64,000 nucleotides of DNA, taken from contig OMYB01000001.1 of the NCBI GenBank assembly GCA_900315155.1, positions 242,577 to 306,576 of the forward strand, given 5' to 3'. A program made the translations under genes and the position numbers. Source of the DNA: an uncultured Selenomonadales bacterium (GTDB lineage Bacteria > Bacillota > Negativicutes > Selenomonadales > Selenomonadaceae). The first letter of the stretch is position 1, and every line of letters starts with the position of its first letter. The notes under the pieces were generated by a model. The model was given only the letters and a program-made list of their open reading frames with translations. It made no database searches and had not been told where the DNA came from. Below, piece after piece: positions 8,795 through 18,898 of the stretch.

Positions 8795-9679
8795 TCAATC
8801 CCTCGTTTCTAAAATTGCGTCCGTCAGCGCGGCCATGCGGGCCTGGGTGCGGACATCGTGGACGCGCAGCATGCACGCGCCGTTCAGGATGGCGATGACG
8901 CCTGCCGCACCGGTCGCCTCATCACGCTGGTCTTTGGGCAGGCCGAGCACATCCCCGATAAAGCGCTTGCGGCTCGCCGCAAAGAGAAGCGGATACTCCG
9001 TGCCATCGATTTCCAGCAGTTCCCTCAGCCGCTTCTGGACGAGTAAATTCGCCGGTGTATCCTTGCCGAAGCCGATGCCCGGATCCAGGATGATCTGCTC
9101 GCGCTTCACGCCCGCAACATCTGCAATCGCAATACTCTTGCGGAAGAAATCCTTCATGTCTTCGAGGATATCCTCGCCCGCCGCATCCAGACCGCGCCCG
9201 GATACATCACCCTCTTTGGGCGGATTATGCATGACGATGATGGGGAGCCCTGTCTCCGCTGCCACGCGCGCCATGGCACCGTCTGGTGTACCTGTATACT
9301 GCAGGCCGCAGATATCGTTAAGGATATGCACGCCCATCCCGGCTGCCACGCGTGCCGTCTCCGGATGATAGGTATCCACAGAAATCGGCACGGGGCACTC
9401 GGACAGAAGTCTTTGCAGGAATGGCATCAACCGTTCCTGCTCCTCGTCTGCCGTCATCGGCGTCGAGCCCGGACGCGTCGACTCCGCACCCACATCGATG
9501 AGATCGGCGCCATCGGCGACCATCTCATGCATATGCGCAGCCGCTGCATCGACGGTATCCCACTGTCCCCCATCGGAAAACGAATCCGGTGTGATGTTCA
9601 GTATCCCCATGATGAGGGTCTTTCCGCCCAGATGGAGTTGTTTCCCATCCTTAAAGGTATACGTGCGCTGAATCGACAT
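8795..9679 (-). CDS. folP: Dihydropteroate synthase
   Basis: Condenses 6-hydroxymethyl-dihydropterin pyrophosphate with p-aminobenzoate, the sulfonamide target. The 294-residue TIM barrel carries both signatures: MGILNITPDSFSDGG near residue 25 and the segment DLIDVGAESTRPGS around 60; DPGIGFGKD follows near residue 198. The ATG start has GAAAGGAA about 10 bases upstream. It is followed after three bases by folB. Confidence 0.97.
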   Translation of the reverse strand: MSIQRTYTFKDGKQLHLGGKTLIMGILNITPDSFSDGGQWDTVDAAAAHMHEMVADGADLIDVGAESTRPGSTPMTADEEQERLMPFLQRLLSECPVPISVDTYHPETARVAAGMGVHILNDICGLQYTGTPDGAMARVAAETGLPIIVMHNPPKEGDVSGRGLDAAGEDILEDMKDFFRKSIAIADVAGVKREQIILDPGIGFGKDTPANLLVQKRLRELLEIDGTEYPLLFAASRKRFIGDVLGLPKDQRDEATGAAGVIAILNGACMLRVHDVRTQARMAALTDAILETRD

Positions 9680-9767
9680 GATGCATCTTCCTTTCGGTTA
9701 ATCATGGCGATTCCACCCTCGCCGAAAAAAGAATGCCCGCCTGGGTCTGACGAGCAGAAATATCGAT

Positions 9768-10379
9768 TTAGGGCTCTCCGCCCAGGGTAAGCCAGGCCTG
9801 CTGATAGGCAGACCGGTCGGCACGGAACGTACCCGTGGCCTCACTCGTGACCGTGCGCGTACCAGGAGCCAGATCGCCGCGCATCGTCATGCAGAGCTGC
9901 AGAGCCTCGACCTTGACGAGGACGCCCTCTGCGCCGAGGTCATGCGCGATGGCCTGCGCAATCTGTGCCGTCATGCGTTCCTGGAGCTGTGGCTGATGCG
10001 CGATGCGCTCGACGAGCTGCGTGAACTTGCTGAAGCCAGCGACCCGCCCCTCACGCGGCAGATAAACGATATCGACCGTACCGAAAAACGGCACGAGATG
10101 ATGCTCGCACATCGAGTAGAAGGGAATATGCCGCACGGCAACGAGTCCTGAGGCTCCTGTAGGGAATGTCTCTCCCCAGATATCCTCCGTGCCCCGGTTC
10201 ATGCCATTGAAAAGATACGCGTACATCTTTGCCACGCGGGCCGGTGTTTTCTCCATACCCCGTGCCTCGAGATCCACACCGATGGCCTCGAGGAACGCGC
10301 GCATCGCACGCACTGCCTTTTCATTCACTGCCTCTTTCAGGATGGCTCCCTCCCTGTCTTTTCCATGTATAAAATACAT
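9768..10379 (-). CDS. folE: GTP cyclohydrolase I
   Basis: First enzyme of tetrahydrofolate synthesis, turning GTP into dihydroneopterin triphosphate. The zinc and active-site motifs FYSMCEHHLVPFFG and the conserved ending RADRSAYQQAW are present. The start is uncertain. The ATG at 10377-10379 gives 203 residues but has no ribosome site and overlaps a TATAAT that may be the promoter. Family alignment suggests the domain begins near VNEKAVRAM (GTG at 10326-10328), downstream of an AGGGAGG. A GTG at 10424 is ruled out because it lies inside the argH terminator. First gene of the folate cluster. Confidence 0.93.
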   Translation of the reverse strand: MYFIHGKDREGAILKEAVNEKAVRAMRAFLEAIGVDLEARGMEKTPARVAKMYAYLFNGMNRGTEDIWGETFPTGASGLVAVRHIPFYSMCEHHLVPFFGTVDIVYLPREGRVAGFSKFTQLVERIAHQPQLQERMTAQIAQAIAHDLGAEGVLVKVEALQLCMTMRGDLAPGTRTVTSEATGTFRADRSAYQQAWLTLGGEP

Positions 10380-10411
10380 TATACGACAAAATCCGTCATT
10401 TGTGTAGGCAT

Positions 10412-10446
10412 ACAAAAAGGACACTGCCTATTTTCCGGCAGTGTCC
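10412..10446 (-). terminator. Terminator of the arginine gene cluster
   Basis: Perfect 10-bp stem (GGACACTGCC / GGCAGTGTCC) with an 8-base loop, followed on the minus strand by TTTTT, 16 bases after the argH stop. Strong intrinsic terminator separating arg from fol genes. Confidence 0.92.
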
Positions 10447-10462
10447 TAAAAGTCATGTGGAA

Positions 10463-11890
10463 TTAGTCGACGTGAACCTGCTTGTCTGCGGCTGCATCGT
10501 GAATCTGCTGCTCGGTGGCGAGCAGTTCTTTTGCGGCTTTGAGCTGCAACCCTACCTGCTGGTAGCTCGTACCGCCGAAGGAGTTGCGGTTCTTGACGCA
10601 GGTCTCCGGAGCGATAGCTTCCTTGACATCCGCCTCAAAGAGCGGCGAAAGTTTCTGGAAGTCCTCAAGGCTCATATCCTCGAGATAGATGCCCTTTTCG
10701 ATGCAGTCGTGGACGGCCTGGCCGGAGACGGCGTGCGCCTCACGGAACGGCATCCCCTTCTTGACGAGGTAGTCCGCCAGATCGGTTGCATTGGAGAAAT
10801 CCTCCGTAACCGCCCGTTTCATGACATCCTCATGGACCTTCATGCCGCGGATGATCTGCGCGTAGACGGCCAGGCTGAACTTCACCGTATCGATGGCGTC
10901 GAAAATGCCCTCTTTGTCCTCCTGCAGATCCTTGTTATATGCGAGCGGCAGGCCTTTGACGGTCGTGAGCATGGCCATGAGATGACCGATGACGCGCCCC
11001 GTCTTGCCACGGACGAGCTCAGAGACATCCGGGTTCTTTTTCTGCGGCATCATCGAGGAGCCCGTGCAATGGGCATCGTCGAGCTCGACGAACGAGAACT
11101 CGCGCGTGCACCAGAGAATCGTCTCCTCGCTGAGACGCGAGAGATGCACCATGAGGATGCTTGCGGCGCTCAGGAACTCGAGGATGTAATCGCGGTCGCT
11201 GACCGCATCGAGGCTGTTGCCATAGATGCTCTCGAAATGGAGCTGCTGCTGCACGAACTGCCTGTCGATGGGGAACGTCGTGCCGGCGAGCGCGCCTGCG
11301 CCGAGCGGCATGATGTCCGCACGCTGGTAGACGCCCTCGAATCGCGCGAAATCGCGGGAAAGCATCGAGAAATACGCGAGCAGGTGATGCCCGAAAAGAA
11401 TCGGCTGGGCGCGCTGCAGATGCGTATAGCCAGGCATAATCACATCACTGTATCGCTCCGCAGCCTCGACGAGAGCATGCTGGAGATTCAGGATTTCTTT
11501 CTGGACCTCGACGACCTCGCGGCGCACGTAGAGATGGGTATCGAGCGCGACCTGATCGTTGCGGCTGCGCGCCGTATGCAGGCGCCCGCCCGCCTCGCCG
11601 ATGGCCTCGGTCAGGCGCTTCTCGATATTCATGTGGATATCCTCGAGATCCACGGAGAAGTCGAATTCCCCCTCCTCGATTTCCTGCAGAATATCCTTGA
11701 GGCCCTTGACGATTTTATCTTTATCGGCTTCGCTGATGATACCGCATTTCGCGAGCATCGTCGCGTGGGCGATGGAGCCAGCAATGTCCTCGTGGTACAT
11801 GCGCTTGTCAAAACCGATGGAGGCCTGGAACTCATTGATCATCTCATCCGTGCTCTTCGTGAACCGGCCGCCCCACATTGCTTTGCTCAT
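10463..11890 (-). CDS. argH: Argininosuccinate lyase
   Basis: Last enzyme of arginine synthesis, releasing fumarate and arginine from argininosuccinate. The 475-residue protein carries the fumarase/aspartase superfamily signature [11 protein letters not shown] around residue 280 and [12 protein letters not shown] near 110. The length is typical. Its ATG overlaps the argG stop by four bases (ATGA), and a strong terminator follows. The fumarate it releases could feed the fumarate reductase encoded at 26222-29986, though both are general metabolism. Confidence 0.98.
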   Translation of the reverse strand: MSKAMWGGRFTKSTDEMINEFQASIGFDKRMYHEDIAGSIAHATMLAKCGIISEADKDKIVKGLKDILQEIEEGEFDFSVDLEDIHMNIEKRLTEAIGEAGGRLHTARSRNDQVALDTHLYVRREVVEVQKEILNLQHALVEAAERYSDVIMPGYTHLQRAQPILFGHHLLAYFSMLSRDFARFEGVYQRADIMPLGAGALAGTTFPIDRQFVQQQLHFESIYGNSLDAVSDRDYILEFLSAASILMVHLSRLSEETILWCTREFSFVELDDAHCTGSSMMPQKKNPDVSELVRGKTGRVIGHLMAMLTTVKGLPLAYNKDLQEDKEGIFDAIDTVKFSLAVYAQIIRGMKVHEDVMKRAVTEDFSNATDLADYLVKKGMPFREAHAVSGQAVHDCIEKGIYLEDMSLEDFQKLSPLFEADVKEAIAPETCVKNRNSFGGTSYQQVGLQLKAAKELLATEQQIHDAAADKQVHVD

Positions 11891-13113
11891 TTGTCTGCCA
11901 GCCCCGTTTTCTCCTGCATGAGCGCGCGAACCTTCAGAGGCAGGCCGAACAGGTTGATGAAGCCCGTTGCGTCGGCCTGGTTGTAGACGTCATCATGCTC
12001 GAACGTGACGAACTCCTGGCTGTAGAGCGAGTACGGGCTCGTGGAACCGGCGGAGATGATGTTGCCCTTGTAGAGCTTCAGCTTCACCGTGCCCGTGACC
12101 GTCTGCTGCGTGCTGTCGACAAAGGCAGCAAGAGCCTCGCGCAACTGGCAGAACCACATGCCGTCGTAGACGAGTTCTGCGTATTTCTCCGCGACGTGCT
12201 GCTTGAAGTGGAACGTCGCGCGGTCGAGGCACAGATACTCGAGCTCACGATGCGCATAGTAGAGGATCGCTCCGCCCGGGTTCTCATAGACGCCGCGGGA
12301 CTTCATGCCGACGAGGCGGTTCTCGCAGAGATCGACGATGCCAACGCCGTTGCGCGCACCGATCTCATTCAGTTTCTCGAGGAGTTCCACGGCGCCGAGT
12401 TTCTCACCGTTCACCGCAACCGGAAGACCCTTCTCGAAATCGACCGTGACGTACTCCGGCATATCCGGGGCATCTTCCGGGGCTTTCGAGATGAGGAACA
12501 TGCTGTTCTTCGGCTCGTTGGCCGGATCCTCGAGGTCCGAGCCCTCATGCGAGAGATGCCAGATGTTGCGGTCCATGGAATAGACTTTTGCACCAGAAGA
12601 AATGGGAATGTTGTGCTTCTTCGCATACTCGATCTCGGACGTACGGGAATCGAGCTCCCACTCACGCCACGGAGCGATGAGCGTGATGTTCGGTGCGAGC
12701 GCCTTGACCGTCAGTTCGAAGCGGACCTGGTCGTTGCCCTTGCCCGTAGCACCGTGAGCGATGGCATCCGCGCCCTCTTTCTTCGCAACCTCGACGAGTT
12801 TCTTTGCGATGATCGGGCGGGCAAACGACGTGCCAAGGAGGTATTTACCCTCATAGACAGCATCCGCCTTCAGGGTCGGCCAGACGTAGTCCTCGAGGAA
12901 CTCCTTCTTGAGGTCCGCAATGTACACCTTCGAAGCACCGGAAGCCAGTGCCTTGTCATGCACGACATCGAGCTCATCGCCCTGGCCGACATCGGCGCAG
13001 CAGGCGATGACTTCGCAGCCTTCGTAGTTCTCTTTCAGCCAGGGAATGATAACGGAGGTATCGAGACCACCAGAATAAGCCAGGACAACTTTCTTAATCT
13101 TCGGTTTTGCCAT
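11887..13113 (-). CDS. argG: Argininosuccinate synthase
   Basis: ATP-dependent ligation of citrulline and aspartate. The 408-residue protein begins [15 protein letters not shown], the PP-loop nucleotide-binding motif of the family, and contains [13 protein letters not shown] near residue 120. The ATG has AAAGGAGAG upstream. Lies between argF (95-base gap) and argH (overlap). Confidence 0.98.
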   Translation of the reverse strand: MAKPKIKKVVLAYSGGLDTSVIIPWLKENYEGCEVIACCADVGQGDELDVVHDKALASGASKVYIADLKKEFLEDYVWPTLKADAVYEGKYLLGTSFARPIIAKKLVEVAKKEGADAIAHGATGKGNDQVRFELTVKALAPNITLIAPWREWELDSRTSEIEYAKKHNIPISSGAKVYSMDRNIWHLSHEGSDLEDPANEPKNSMFLISKAPEDAPDMPEYVTVDFEKGLPVAVNGEKLGAVELLEKLNEIGARNGVGIVDLCENRLVGMKSRGVYENPGGAILYYAHRELEYLCLDRATFHFKQHVAEKYAELVYDGMWFCQLREALAAFVDSTQQTVTGTVKLKLYKGNIISAGSTSPYSLYSQEFVTFEHDDVYNQADATGFINLFGLPLKVRALMQEKTGLADK

Positions 13114-13208
13114 AATGATTCTCTCCTTTAGTCGAGTCGTCGAAAACAGTTTGACAACGGTATAGTTCTACGTTACTTGGAAAAATCCCTTCTATAGCAG
13201 GACAAAAA

Positions 13209-14141
13209 TCAGTCTGCCATGAGCAGTGCCATGATGGCTTTCTGCGTATGCAGGCGGTTCTCTGCCTCGTCAAAGATGACAGGAGCGAAATGCTCGAAGA
13301 CATCCTCGGTGATCTCCTCACCGCGGTAGGCTGGCAGGCAATGCATGACAATGACACGCTTATCGGCACCCTTCAGCAGGTCCTCGTTCACCTGGTACGG
13401 AGCGAAGATTTTCTTGCGCATCTCGTGCTCCGCCTCCTGGCCCATCGAAGCCCAGGTATCCGTCACGACGATATCCGCATCCTTGACGGCCTCTTTTGGG
13501 TCCGTCACGAGTGAAATCGAAGCGCCCGTCTCTTTCGCATCCTCGATGGCATTTTTCGTCACAACCGGGTCCGGCTGATAATCCTCCGGCGTTGCGGCCA
13601 CGAACGTCATGCCCGTCTTTGCGGCGCCGTACATGTACGAATTCGTCATGTTGTTGCCATCGCCGACATAGGCCATCTTCAGGCCCTTCAGGTTCTTGCC
13701 CTTATGCTCCTGGATCGTCAGGAGATCCGTAAGGACCTGGCAGGGATGCAGGAGATCCGTCAGCGCATTGATGACGGGGATGCTCGCATATTTCGCGAGT
13801 TCCTCCACGCGGTCATGACCGAACGTGCGGATCATGATGCCGTCGAGATAGCGGGAAAGCACACGCGCCGTATCCTTGATCGGCTCGCCGCGTCCGAGCT
13901 GCAGATCGCGGTTCGAGAGGAACAAAGCCTGCCCGCCGAGCTGATACATGCCGGTCTCAAACGAGACCCTCGTTCGTGTCGAAGATTTCTCGAAAATCAT
14001 GCCCAGCGTCTTGCCCTTCAGCAGGTGATGCTCGACACCAGCTTTCTGTTTGGCCTTGAGTTCCTTCGCGAGGCTGAGGATCTCCTCCACCTCGTCTACG
14101 GACAACTCATGGATCGACAACAAATCTTTCCCTTTCAGCAT
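13209..14141 (-). CDS. argF: Ornithine carbamoyltransferase
   Basis: Makes citrulline from ornithine and carbamoyl phosphate. The 310-residue protein has the carbamoyl-phosphate motif SSTRTRVSFE near residue 55, HPCQ near 133, and the ornithine-side motif HCLPAYRGEE near 272. The start has a strong site (GGAGGTC). Preceded by a 156-base AT-rich region that holds its own probable promoter and inverted repeats, so it may be expressed separately from argCJBD. Catabolic versus anabolic use cannot be told from sequence, but the context is anabolic. Confidence 0.97.
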   Translation of the reverse strand: MLKGKDLLSIHELSVDEVEEILSLAKELKAKQKAGVEHHLLKGKTLGMIFEKSSTRTRVSFETGMYQLGGQALFLSNRDLQLGRGEPIKDTARVLSRYLDGIMIRTFGHDRVEELAKYASIPVINALTDLLHPCQVLTDLLTIQEHKGKNLKGLKMAYVGDGNNMTNSYMYGAAKTGMTFVAATPEDYQPDPVVTKNAIEDAKETGASISLVTDPKEAVKDADIVVTDTWASMGQEAEHEMRKKIFAPYQVNEDLLKGADKRVIVMHCLPAYRGEEITEDVFEHFAPVIFDEAENRLHTQKAIMALLMAD

Positions 14142-14191
14142 CCAAAGACCTCCATTCGTGCACGGGATTGGCCCCCGTGTTCATGCATCTT

Positions 14192-14220
14192 ATGATACTA
14201 CCCCTCTACGCATTTGTAAA
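14192..14220 (-). promoter_or_regulatory. Probable promoter of argFGH
   Basis: Minus-strand -35 TTTACA (14215-14220), 17-base spacer and -10 TATCAT (14192-14197), 50 bases upstream of argF. A 7-bp inverted repeat (TACCCCT / AGGGGTA, 14199-14226) encloses most of the -35 and the spacer, with the -10 just past its 3' arm. Confidence 0.5.
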
Positions 14221-14279
14221 GGGGTAATTTTATTTTTATACGGATAATATTTTATTTTTATGCATATACGCTTTCTAAT

Positions 14280-14298
14280 AATGCATAAATCGTGCATT
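14280..14298. repeat. Inverted repeat AATGCA-N7-TGCATT, possible operator
   Basis: Perfect 6-bp palindromic arms 7 bases apart, abutting the argD stop and followed downstream by further TGCAT words and A/T runs. Its size and AT-rich centre are like an ArgR box, but it does not match the E. coli consensus exactly. Regulatory role is inferred. Confidence 0.35.
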
Positions 14299-15494
14299 TA
14301 TTCCTCGGCAAAAATTGCATCGAGTACGTTCAGTACCTCGTCGACCTGCTCTTTGGTGATGATGAGCGGCGGGATAAAGCGCAGAACGGTGCCTACGGTG
14401 CAGTTGATGATGACGCCTTTCTCGAGGGCCTGGTTCACGATACCGCGGCCCGGCTGGGTAAGCTGTGCGCCAAGGATGAGCCCTTCGCCACGCACTTCGG
14501 TGATGTATTCCGGATATTTCTTCTGCAGGTTCTCGAGGCCTGCTTTGAAAGAATCTCCCACCTCTGTGACATGCTGCAGGAAGTCTGCCTGCGGCACACG
14601 GTCGAGGACAACGTTGGCAGCTGCACAGGCGAGCGGGTTGCCGCCAAAGGTCGTGCCGTGGTCACCCGGGCCAAAGGCTTTGGCCACTTCATCGGTAACG
14701 ACAAAGGCACCGATGGGTACACCGCCTGCGAGGCCTTTCGCGAGGGTCACGATATCCGGTTTGATGCCGTAATTCTCATAGGCGAAGAACTTGCCCGTAC
14801 GCCCGATGCCGCACTGGATTTCATCGAGGATGAGCAGTGCATGATGCTTGTCGCAGAGCGCGCGGACTTTCTGCAGGTAGCCGTCATCCGGTGTATGGAC
14901 ACCGCCCTCGCCCTGGATGGTCTCGAGCATGACCGCACAGGTCTTGTCGCTCATGGTTTTCTCAAGCTCATCGATATCGTTGTAGTCGACATAGGTGAAG
15001 CCGCCAGGCACGGGGCCGAGGCCCTCCTGGTAGTGCGGCTGGCCCGTGGCCGTGAGCGTCGCGTAGGTGCGGCCGTGGAAACTCATGCGGGCCGTGATAA
15101 TCTGAATTTTCTCCGGATCCTGCGCCGTTGCCCATTTGCGGGCAATCTTGATTGCGCCTTCATTCGCCTCAGCACCGGAGTTGCCGAAAAAAGCCTTGCC
15201 CAGCCCCGAAAGCTTCACGAGCTTTGCCGCAGCATCGGCCTGTGCCTGCGTATAGTAGAGGTTCGAGCAGTGAATCATCTTATGCGCCTGCTGCGTCACG
15301 GCCTCTACGAGCTGCGGGTCGTCGTGACCGAGCACGTTGACGGCAATACCGCCGAGGAAGTCGAGATATTTCCTGCCATCGACATCCCAGACATACGCAC
15401 CCTTGCCATGGTCGAGAACAATCTTATAACGGTTGAAGACTGGCACATAGGATGCCTTATCTTCTTCGAAAATCTTATCGTCTAATGCACTCAT
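14298..15494 (-). CDS. argD: Acetylornithine aminotransferase
   Basis: PLP enzyme that transaminates N-acetylglutamate semialdehyde to N-acetylornithine. With the ATG at 15492-15494 (AGGGAG just upstream) the protein has 398 residues, the family length. Visible motifs are GKGAYVWDVDG near the start, FFGNSGAEANEGAIK around 105, LDEIQCGIGRTG around 220 and the PLP Lys in TLAKGLAGG near 250. A longer frame to 15632 is an artefact overlapping argB. It follows argB by 17 bases. Confidence 0.97.
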   Translation of the reverse strand: MSALDDKIFEEDKASYVPVFNRYKIVLDHGKGAYVWDVDGRKYLDFLGGIAVNVLGHDDPQLVEAVTQQAHKMIHCSNLYYTQAQADAAAKLVKLSGLGKAFFGNSGAEANEGAIKIARKWATAQDPEKIQIITARMSFHGRTYATLTATGQPHYQEGLGPVPGGFTYVDYNDIDELEKTMSDKTCAVMLETIQGEGGVHTPDDGYLQKVRALCDKHHALLILDEIQCGIGRTGKFFAYENYGIKPDIVTLAKGLAGGVPIGAFVVTDEVAKAFGPGDHGTTFGGNPLACAAANVVLDRVPQADFLQHVTEVGDSFKAGLENLQKKYPEYITEVRGEGLILGAQLTQPGRGIVNQALEKGVIINCTVGTVLRFIPPLIITKEQVDEVLNVLDAIFAEE

Positions 15495-15511
15495 GCATCT
15501 CCCTGCCTTTC

Positions 15512-16399
15512 TTAGCGGACAACCTGTGTGCCAATACCCTGCGATGTAAAGATTTCGAGGATAATGGAGTGGTCGAGACGGCCATCGATGATATGCGTCT
15601 TGCCCGCTCCCTGCTCCAGCGCGCGCAGGCACGCCTCGACCTTCGGAATCATGCCGCCCGCAATCGTACCATCCTTGATGTAGCCTTTCGCCTCATCGAT
15701 ATGCAGCGTCGAGATGAAGCTGCTCTTGTCGTGGAAGTCCTTGTAGATGCCCTCGACGTCGGTAAGCAGAAGGAGTTTCTCGGCCTGCAGGGCACCGGCA
15801 ATCTCTGCGGCGACATAGTCCGCGTTGATGTTATAGCTTTCGCCGTTCTCCCCGACGCCGATCGGCGCGATGATGGGGACATAATCGTTATCGAGCAGAT
15901 CTTCCAGGAAGTCCGTGTTGATGCTTGCGACGCTGCCGACATAGCCGATATCGACCTGTTTCGCCTCATCGTTCTCGTAGACCGTCGCCAGTTTCTTCTT
16001 TGCCTGGATGAGCCCCGCATCCTTGCCCGAGACACCGACCGCGCGCACGCCGCGGCGGTTCAGCAGGTTGACGATTTCGGAGTTGACCTTTCCATCGAGG
16101 ACCATTTCCGCGATTTCAACGGTCTCTGCGTCCGTGACGCGCAGGCCGGCAACGAAGTCGGACTGCTTGCCGACTTTCTTGAGAAAACCCGTAATTTCCG
16201 GACCACCGCCATGTACGATGACGGGGCGGATACCAACGTATTTCATCAGGGCTACGTCTTCCATGACCTTGTCTTTCAGGTCGTCGTTAATCATGGCATT
16301 GCCGCCGTACTTGATGACGATGGTCTTGCCGTAAAATTCCTGGATATAGGGCAGTGCCTCGACGAGGATAGCTGCCTTGTCCTGTGCCGAAAATGCCAT
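15512..16399 (-). CDS. argB: Acetylglutamate kinase
   Basis: Phosphorylates N-acetylglutamate, the usual feedback-controlled step. The 295-residue protein has KTIVIKYGGNAM near residue 25, VHGGGPEI near 65 and the ATP-site segment AGGMIPK near 242. The N-terminal extension before the kinase core (about 25 residues, with YIQEFYGKT) resembles arginine-sensitive hexameric members, so inhibition by arginine is likely but inferred. Starts 15 bases after argJ. Confidence 0.97.
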   Translation of the reverse strand: MAFSAQDKAAILVEALPYIQEFYGKTIVIKYGGNAMINDDLKDKVMEDVALMKYVGIRPVIVHGGGPEITGFLKKVGKQSDFVAGLRVTDAETVEIAEMVLDGKVNSEIVNLLNRRGVRAVGVSGKDAGLIQAKKKLATVYENDEAKQVDIGYVGSVASINTDFLEDLLDNDYVPIIAPIGVGENGESYNINADYVAAEIAGALQAEKLLLLTDVEGIYKDFHDKSSFISTLHIDEAKGYIKDGTIAGGMIPKVEACLRALEQGAGKTHIIDGRLDHSIILEIFTSQGIGTQVVR

Positions 16400-16414
16400 T
16401 TGCCGTGCCCCCGA

Positions 16415-17635
16415 TCAGGTGTGATACTCGCCGTTGATCTTGACATACTCATAGGAGAAATCGCAGGTCCAGACCGTGGCATCGTTTTCCTTGTCTTTGC
16501 TCTCCCCCATATCGATGTCGATGACGATATCGTGCTGCTCCATGACCTTGCGCAGAGCCTCTGCATCGCAGTCTGCACCGACACCGTTCGCATAAACCGG
16601 AATATCGCCGAATTTCACGACCGTTTTCTCCGGGTCCATCGGAACGCCGGCATAGCCGACGGCGCAAATGACGCGGCCCCAGTTCGGGTCCTCGCCGAAA
16701 AACGCCGTCTTGACAAGTGGGCTCTTGGCAACGGAGAAGGCGATCGTCTTGGCATCCTCATACGTTTTCGTACCGGAAACATGGACCGTGAGGAACTTCG
16801 TCGCGCCTTCGCCATCGGAAGCAATGCGCTGAGCGATACCCGTGCAGAGCTCGAGGAGTTTTGCCTTGAATGTCTCATAGTCTGCGTCCTCGCTCGTGAC
16901 CTTCGGGTTGCCGGCCTCGCCGTTGGCGAGCACGATGACCATATCGTTCGTGCTCATATCGCCGTCGACCGAAATCATGTTGAACGTCACATCGACGACC
17001 TCAGAGAGCGCCTTCTGCAGCAGTTTTTGGTCGATGGCCGCATCCGTTGTGATAAAGCAGAGCATCGTAGCCATATTCGGCTGAATCATGCCTGAGCCTT
17101 TCGCAATAAAGCCGAGGCGGACCGGCTTGCCGCCGAGCGTGAATTCCGTGGAACCAGCTTTGGAATAGGTATCCGTCGTAATAATGGCATGACCGGCATT
17201 CCAGCTGCCGTCTTCACTGAGCTCGCTCACGGCCTGCCTGATGCCGTTTTCCATCTTGTCCATCGGCAGTGTCACACCAATGACGCCCGTCGAAGCGACG
17301 ATGACATCATCGGGCTCGCAGCCGAGTGCCTCTGCTGTAATCGTCTGCATGGCATGGGCATCCTGATTCCCCTGCTCGCCCGTGCAGGCATTCGCACAGC
17401 CCGCATTGGCCGTGATCGCATGGGCCGTGCCCGTTGCGACGACAGCCTTCGATGCGAATACCGGAGCTGCAGCGACGGCGTTCTGTGTGAACGTGCCAGC
17501 CACAGCTGCTTCTTTTTCCGTATAAATCACGGCTACATCGAGGTTGCCGCTTTTCTTGATACCGGCTTTGACGCCTGCAGCCTTGAAGCCTTTCGGGAAC
17601 GTCACGCCAGCTTTGGCATCTTTTACATCAAACAT
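16415..17635 (-). CDS. argJ: Bifunctional ornithine acetyltransferase / N-acetylglutamate synthase
   Basis: Recycles the acetyl group from acetylornithine to glutamate. The 406-residue precursor is expected to cleave itself into alpha and beta chains before Thr190 in the motif NMATMLCF. The ATG at 17633-17635 has GAGGAGG 9 bases upstream. The cluster contains no argA or argE, consistent with the cyclic pathway run by ArgJ. Whether it also makes N-acetylglutamate from acetyl-CoA is not readable from sequence. Confidence 0.97.
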   Translation of the reverse strand: MFDVKDAKAGVTFPKGFKAAGVKAGIKKSGNLDVAVIYTEKEAAVAGTFTQNAVAAAPVFASKAVVATGTAHAITANAGCANACTGEQGNQDAHAMQTITAEALGCEPDDVIVASTGVIGVTLPMDKMENGIRQAVSELSEDGSWNAGHAIITTDTYSKAGSTEFTLGGKPVRLGFIAKGSGMIQPNMATMLCFITTDAAIDQKLLQKALSEVVDVTFNMISVDGDMSTNDMVIVLANGEAGNPKVTSEDADYETFKAKLLELCTGIAQRIASDGEGATKFLTVHVSGTKTYEDAKTIAFSVAKSPLVKTAFFGEDPNWGRVICAVGYAGVPMDPEKTVVKFGDIPVYANGVGADCDAEALRKVMEQHDIVIDIDMGESKDKENDATVWTCDFSYEYVKINGEYHT

Positions 17636-17663
17636 GGGAAATATCCTCCTCAATTATCATATA

Positions 17664-18698
17664 TCATGGATAAATCGGCGTAAAATCGAGGCCTGTCGTC
17701 TCGGGGAAACCACAGGCAATATTGAAGTTCTGCACGGCCTGGCCGGCTGCGCCCTTGACGAGGTTGTCGATGGCAGAAAGCACGATAACGCGGTGCGTGC
17801 GTTCATCGATATGCCAGCCGATGTCGCAGAAATTCGAGCCACGGACATATTTGGTCTCCGGATAGGCGTTGCGCCCGAGCAGGCGGATGAAATGCTCCTT
17901 GCCGTAGAGTTTCTCGTAAGCGGCATCGACGAGTTCCGGCGTGGCATTGTCCGTCAGCGTCGCATAGCAGGTCGCGAGGATACCACGCGACATCGGCACG
18001 AGATGCGGCGTGAACTGAATAACCGACTTCTCGCCCGACAGATCCGTAACCGCCTGCTCGATTTCCGGCGTATGGCGGTGATGCGCGACATTATAGGCCT
18101 TGAAGTTATCGTAGAGCTCCGGGAAATGGTTGCCTGCCTTCGGCTTTCGGCCGGCGCCCGAGACGCCAGATTTCGCATCGACAACGATGCTGTTGACGTC
18201 GATGAGATGCTGCTTGGCAAGCGGTGCAAGCGCCAGAATGCTGGCCGTCGTGAAGCAGCCGGCATTGCCGATGATCTTGGCATCCCGAATGTCATCACGG
18301 TAGAGCTCCGCCAGCCCGTAGACGCGCGGGGCATTGGGATAGGTATGCGGCACATGGTACCAGTCTTCATAGACCTGCGTATCACTGAACCGGAAATCCG
18401 CACCGAGATCGATGATACGAACCGGCAGATCGGCGAGTGCGAGACCTACTGCCATGGCATGCCCATGCGGCAGACCGATGAAGACGAAATCGCTGTCCCG
18501 GCCGATGCGTTCGATATCCTTCATGCTCTCGAGCGTCATATCATAGAGTCCTCGCAGATGCGGATAGAGATCGGCGATTTTCTCGCCCGTATGGCTCTCC
18601 GAGGTGATATGTACGACCTCCGCTTCCGGATGACCGTAAAGGATGCGCAGGAGCTCCGCCCCCGCATACCCCGTGGCACCAAGTACGCTGACTTTCAT
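17664..18698 (-). CDS. argC: N-acetyl-gamma-glutamyl-phosphate reductase
   Basis: NADPH-dependent reductase making N-acetylglutamate semialdehyde. The 344-residue protein begins with the Rossmann motif VLGATGYAGAELLR and has the catalytic Cys148 in GNAGCFTT. First gene of argCJBDFGH, with a clear promoter 42 bases upstream. Confidence 0.98.
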   Translation of the reverse strand: MKVSVLGATGYAGAELLRILYGHPEAEVVHITSESHTGEKIADLYPHLRGLYDMTLESMKDIERIGRDSDFVFIGLPHGHAMAVGLALADLPVRIIDLGADFRFSDTQVYEDWYHVPHTYPNAPRVYGLAELYRDDIRDAKIIGNAGCFTTASILALAPLAKQHLIDVNSIVVDAKSGVSGAGRKPKAGNHFPELYDNFKAYNVAHHRHTPEIEQAVTDLSGEKSVIQFTPHLVPMSRGILATCYATLTDNATPELVDAAYEKLYGKEHFIRLLGRNAYPETKYVRGSNFCDIGWHIDERTHRVIVLSAIDNLVKGAAGQAVQNFNIACGFPETTGLDFTPIYP

Positions 18699-18739
18699 AG
18701 CTTTTCCCCCTTAACAAGGACATTTATATACATGCCCCC

Positions 18740-18768
18740 ATTATACGCCAAACTGTTTACCATGTCCA
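18740..18768 (-). promoter_or_regulatory. Promoter of argC
   Basis: Minus-strand -35 TGGACA (18763-18768), 17-base spacer, -10 TATAAT (18740-18745). A second candidate lies farther up: TTGCAA (18824-18829), 18 bases, TATAAT (18800-18805). No clear ArgR-type box was found. Confidence 0.7.
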
Positions 18769-18898
18769 TACCATGTGTACGGCATTCACGATGTCAATAA
18801 TTATACATCTTTTCCGCATAATATTGCAAGTACTTTCTGTAATGCCGCAAGCATGTTATACTGAAAGGGTACATCTTTCCGTTAGGAGACTTTCCGTC

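Noticed and set aside
10422..10424. GTG as folE start
   Set aside because: It lies inside the stem-loop that terminates argH, so transcripts of folE would not include it in translatable form.
10400..11986. 528-codon plus-strand frame opposite argH
   Set aside because: Antisense shadow of argH and the argG end; begins within the argH terminator and lacks a ribosome site.
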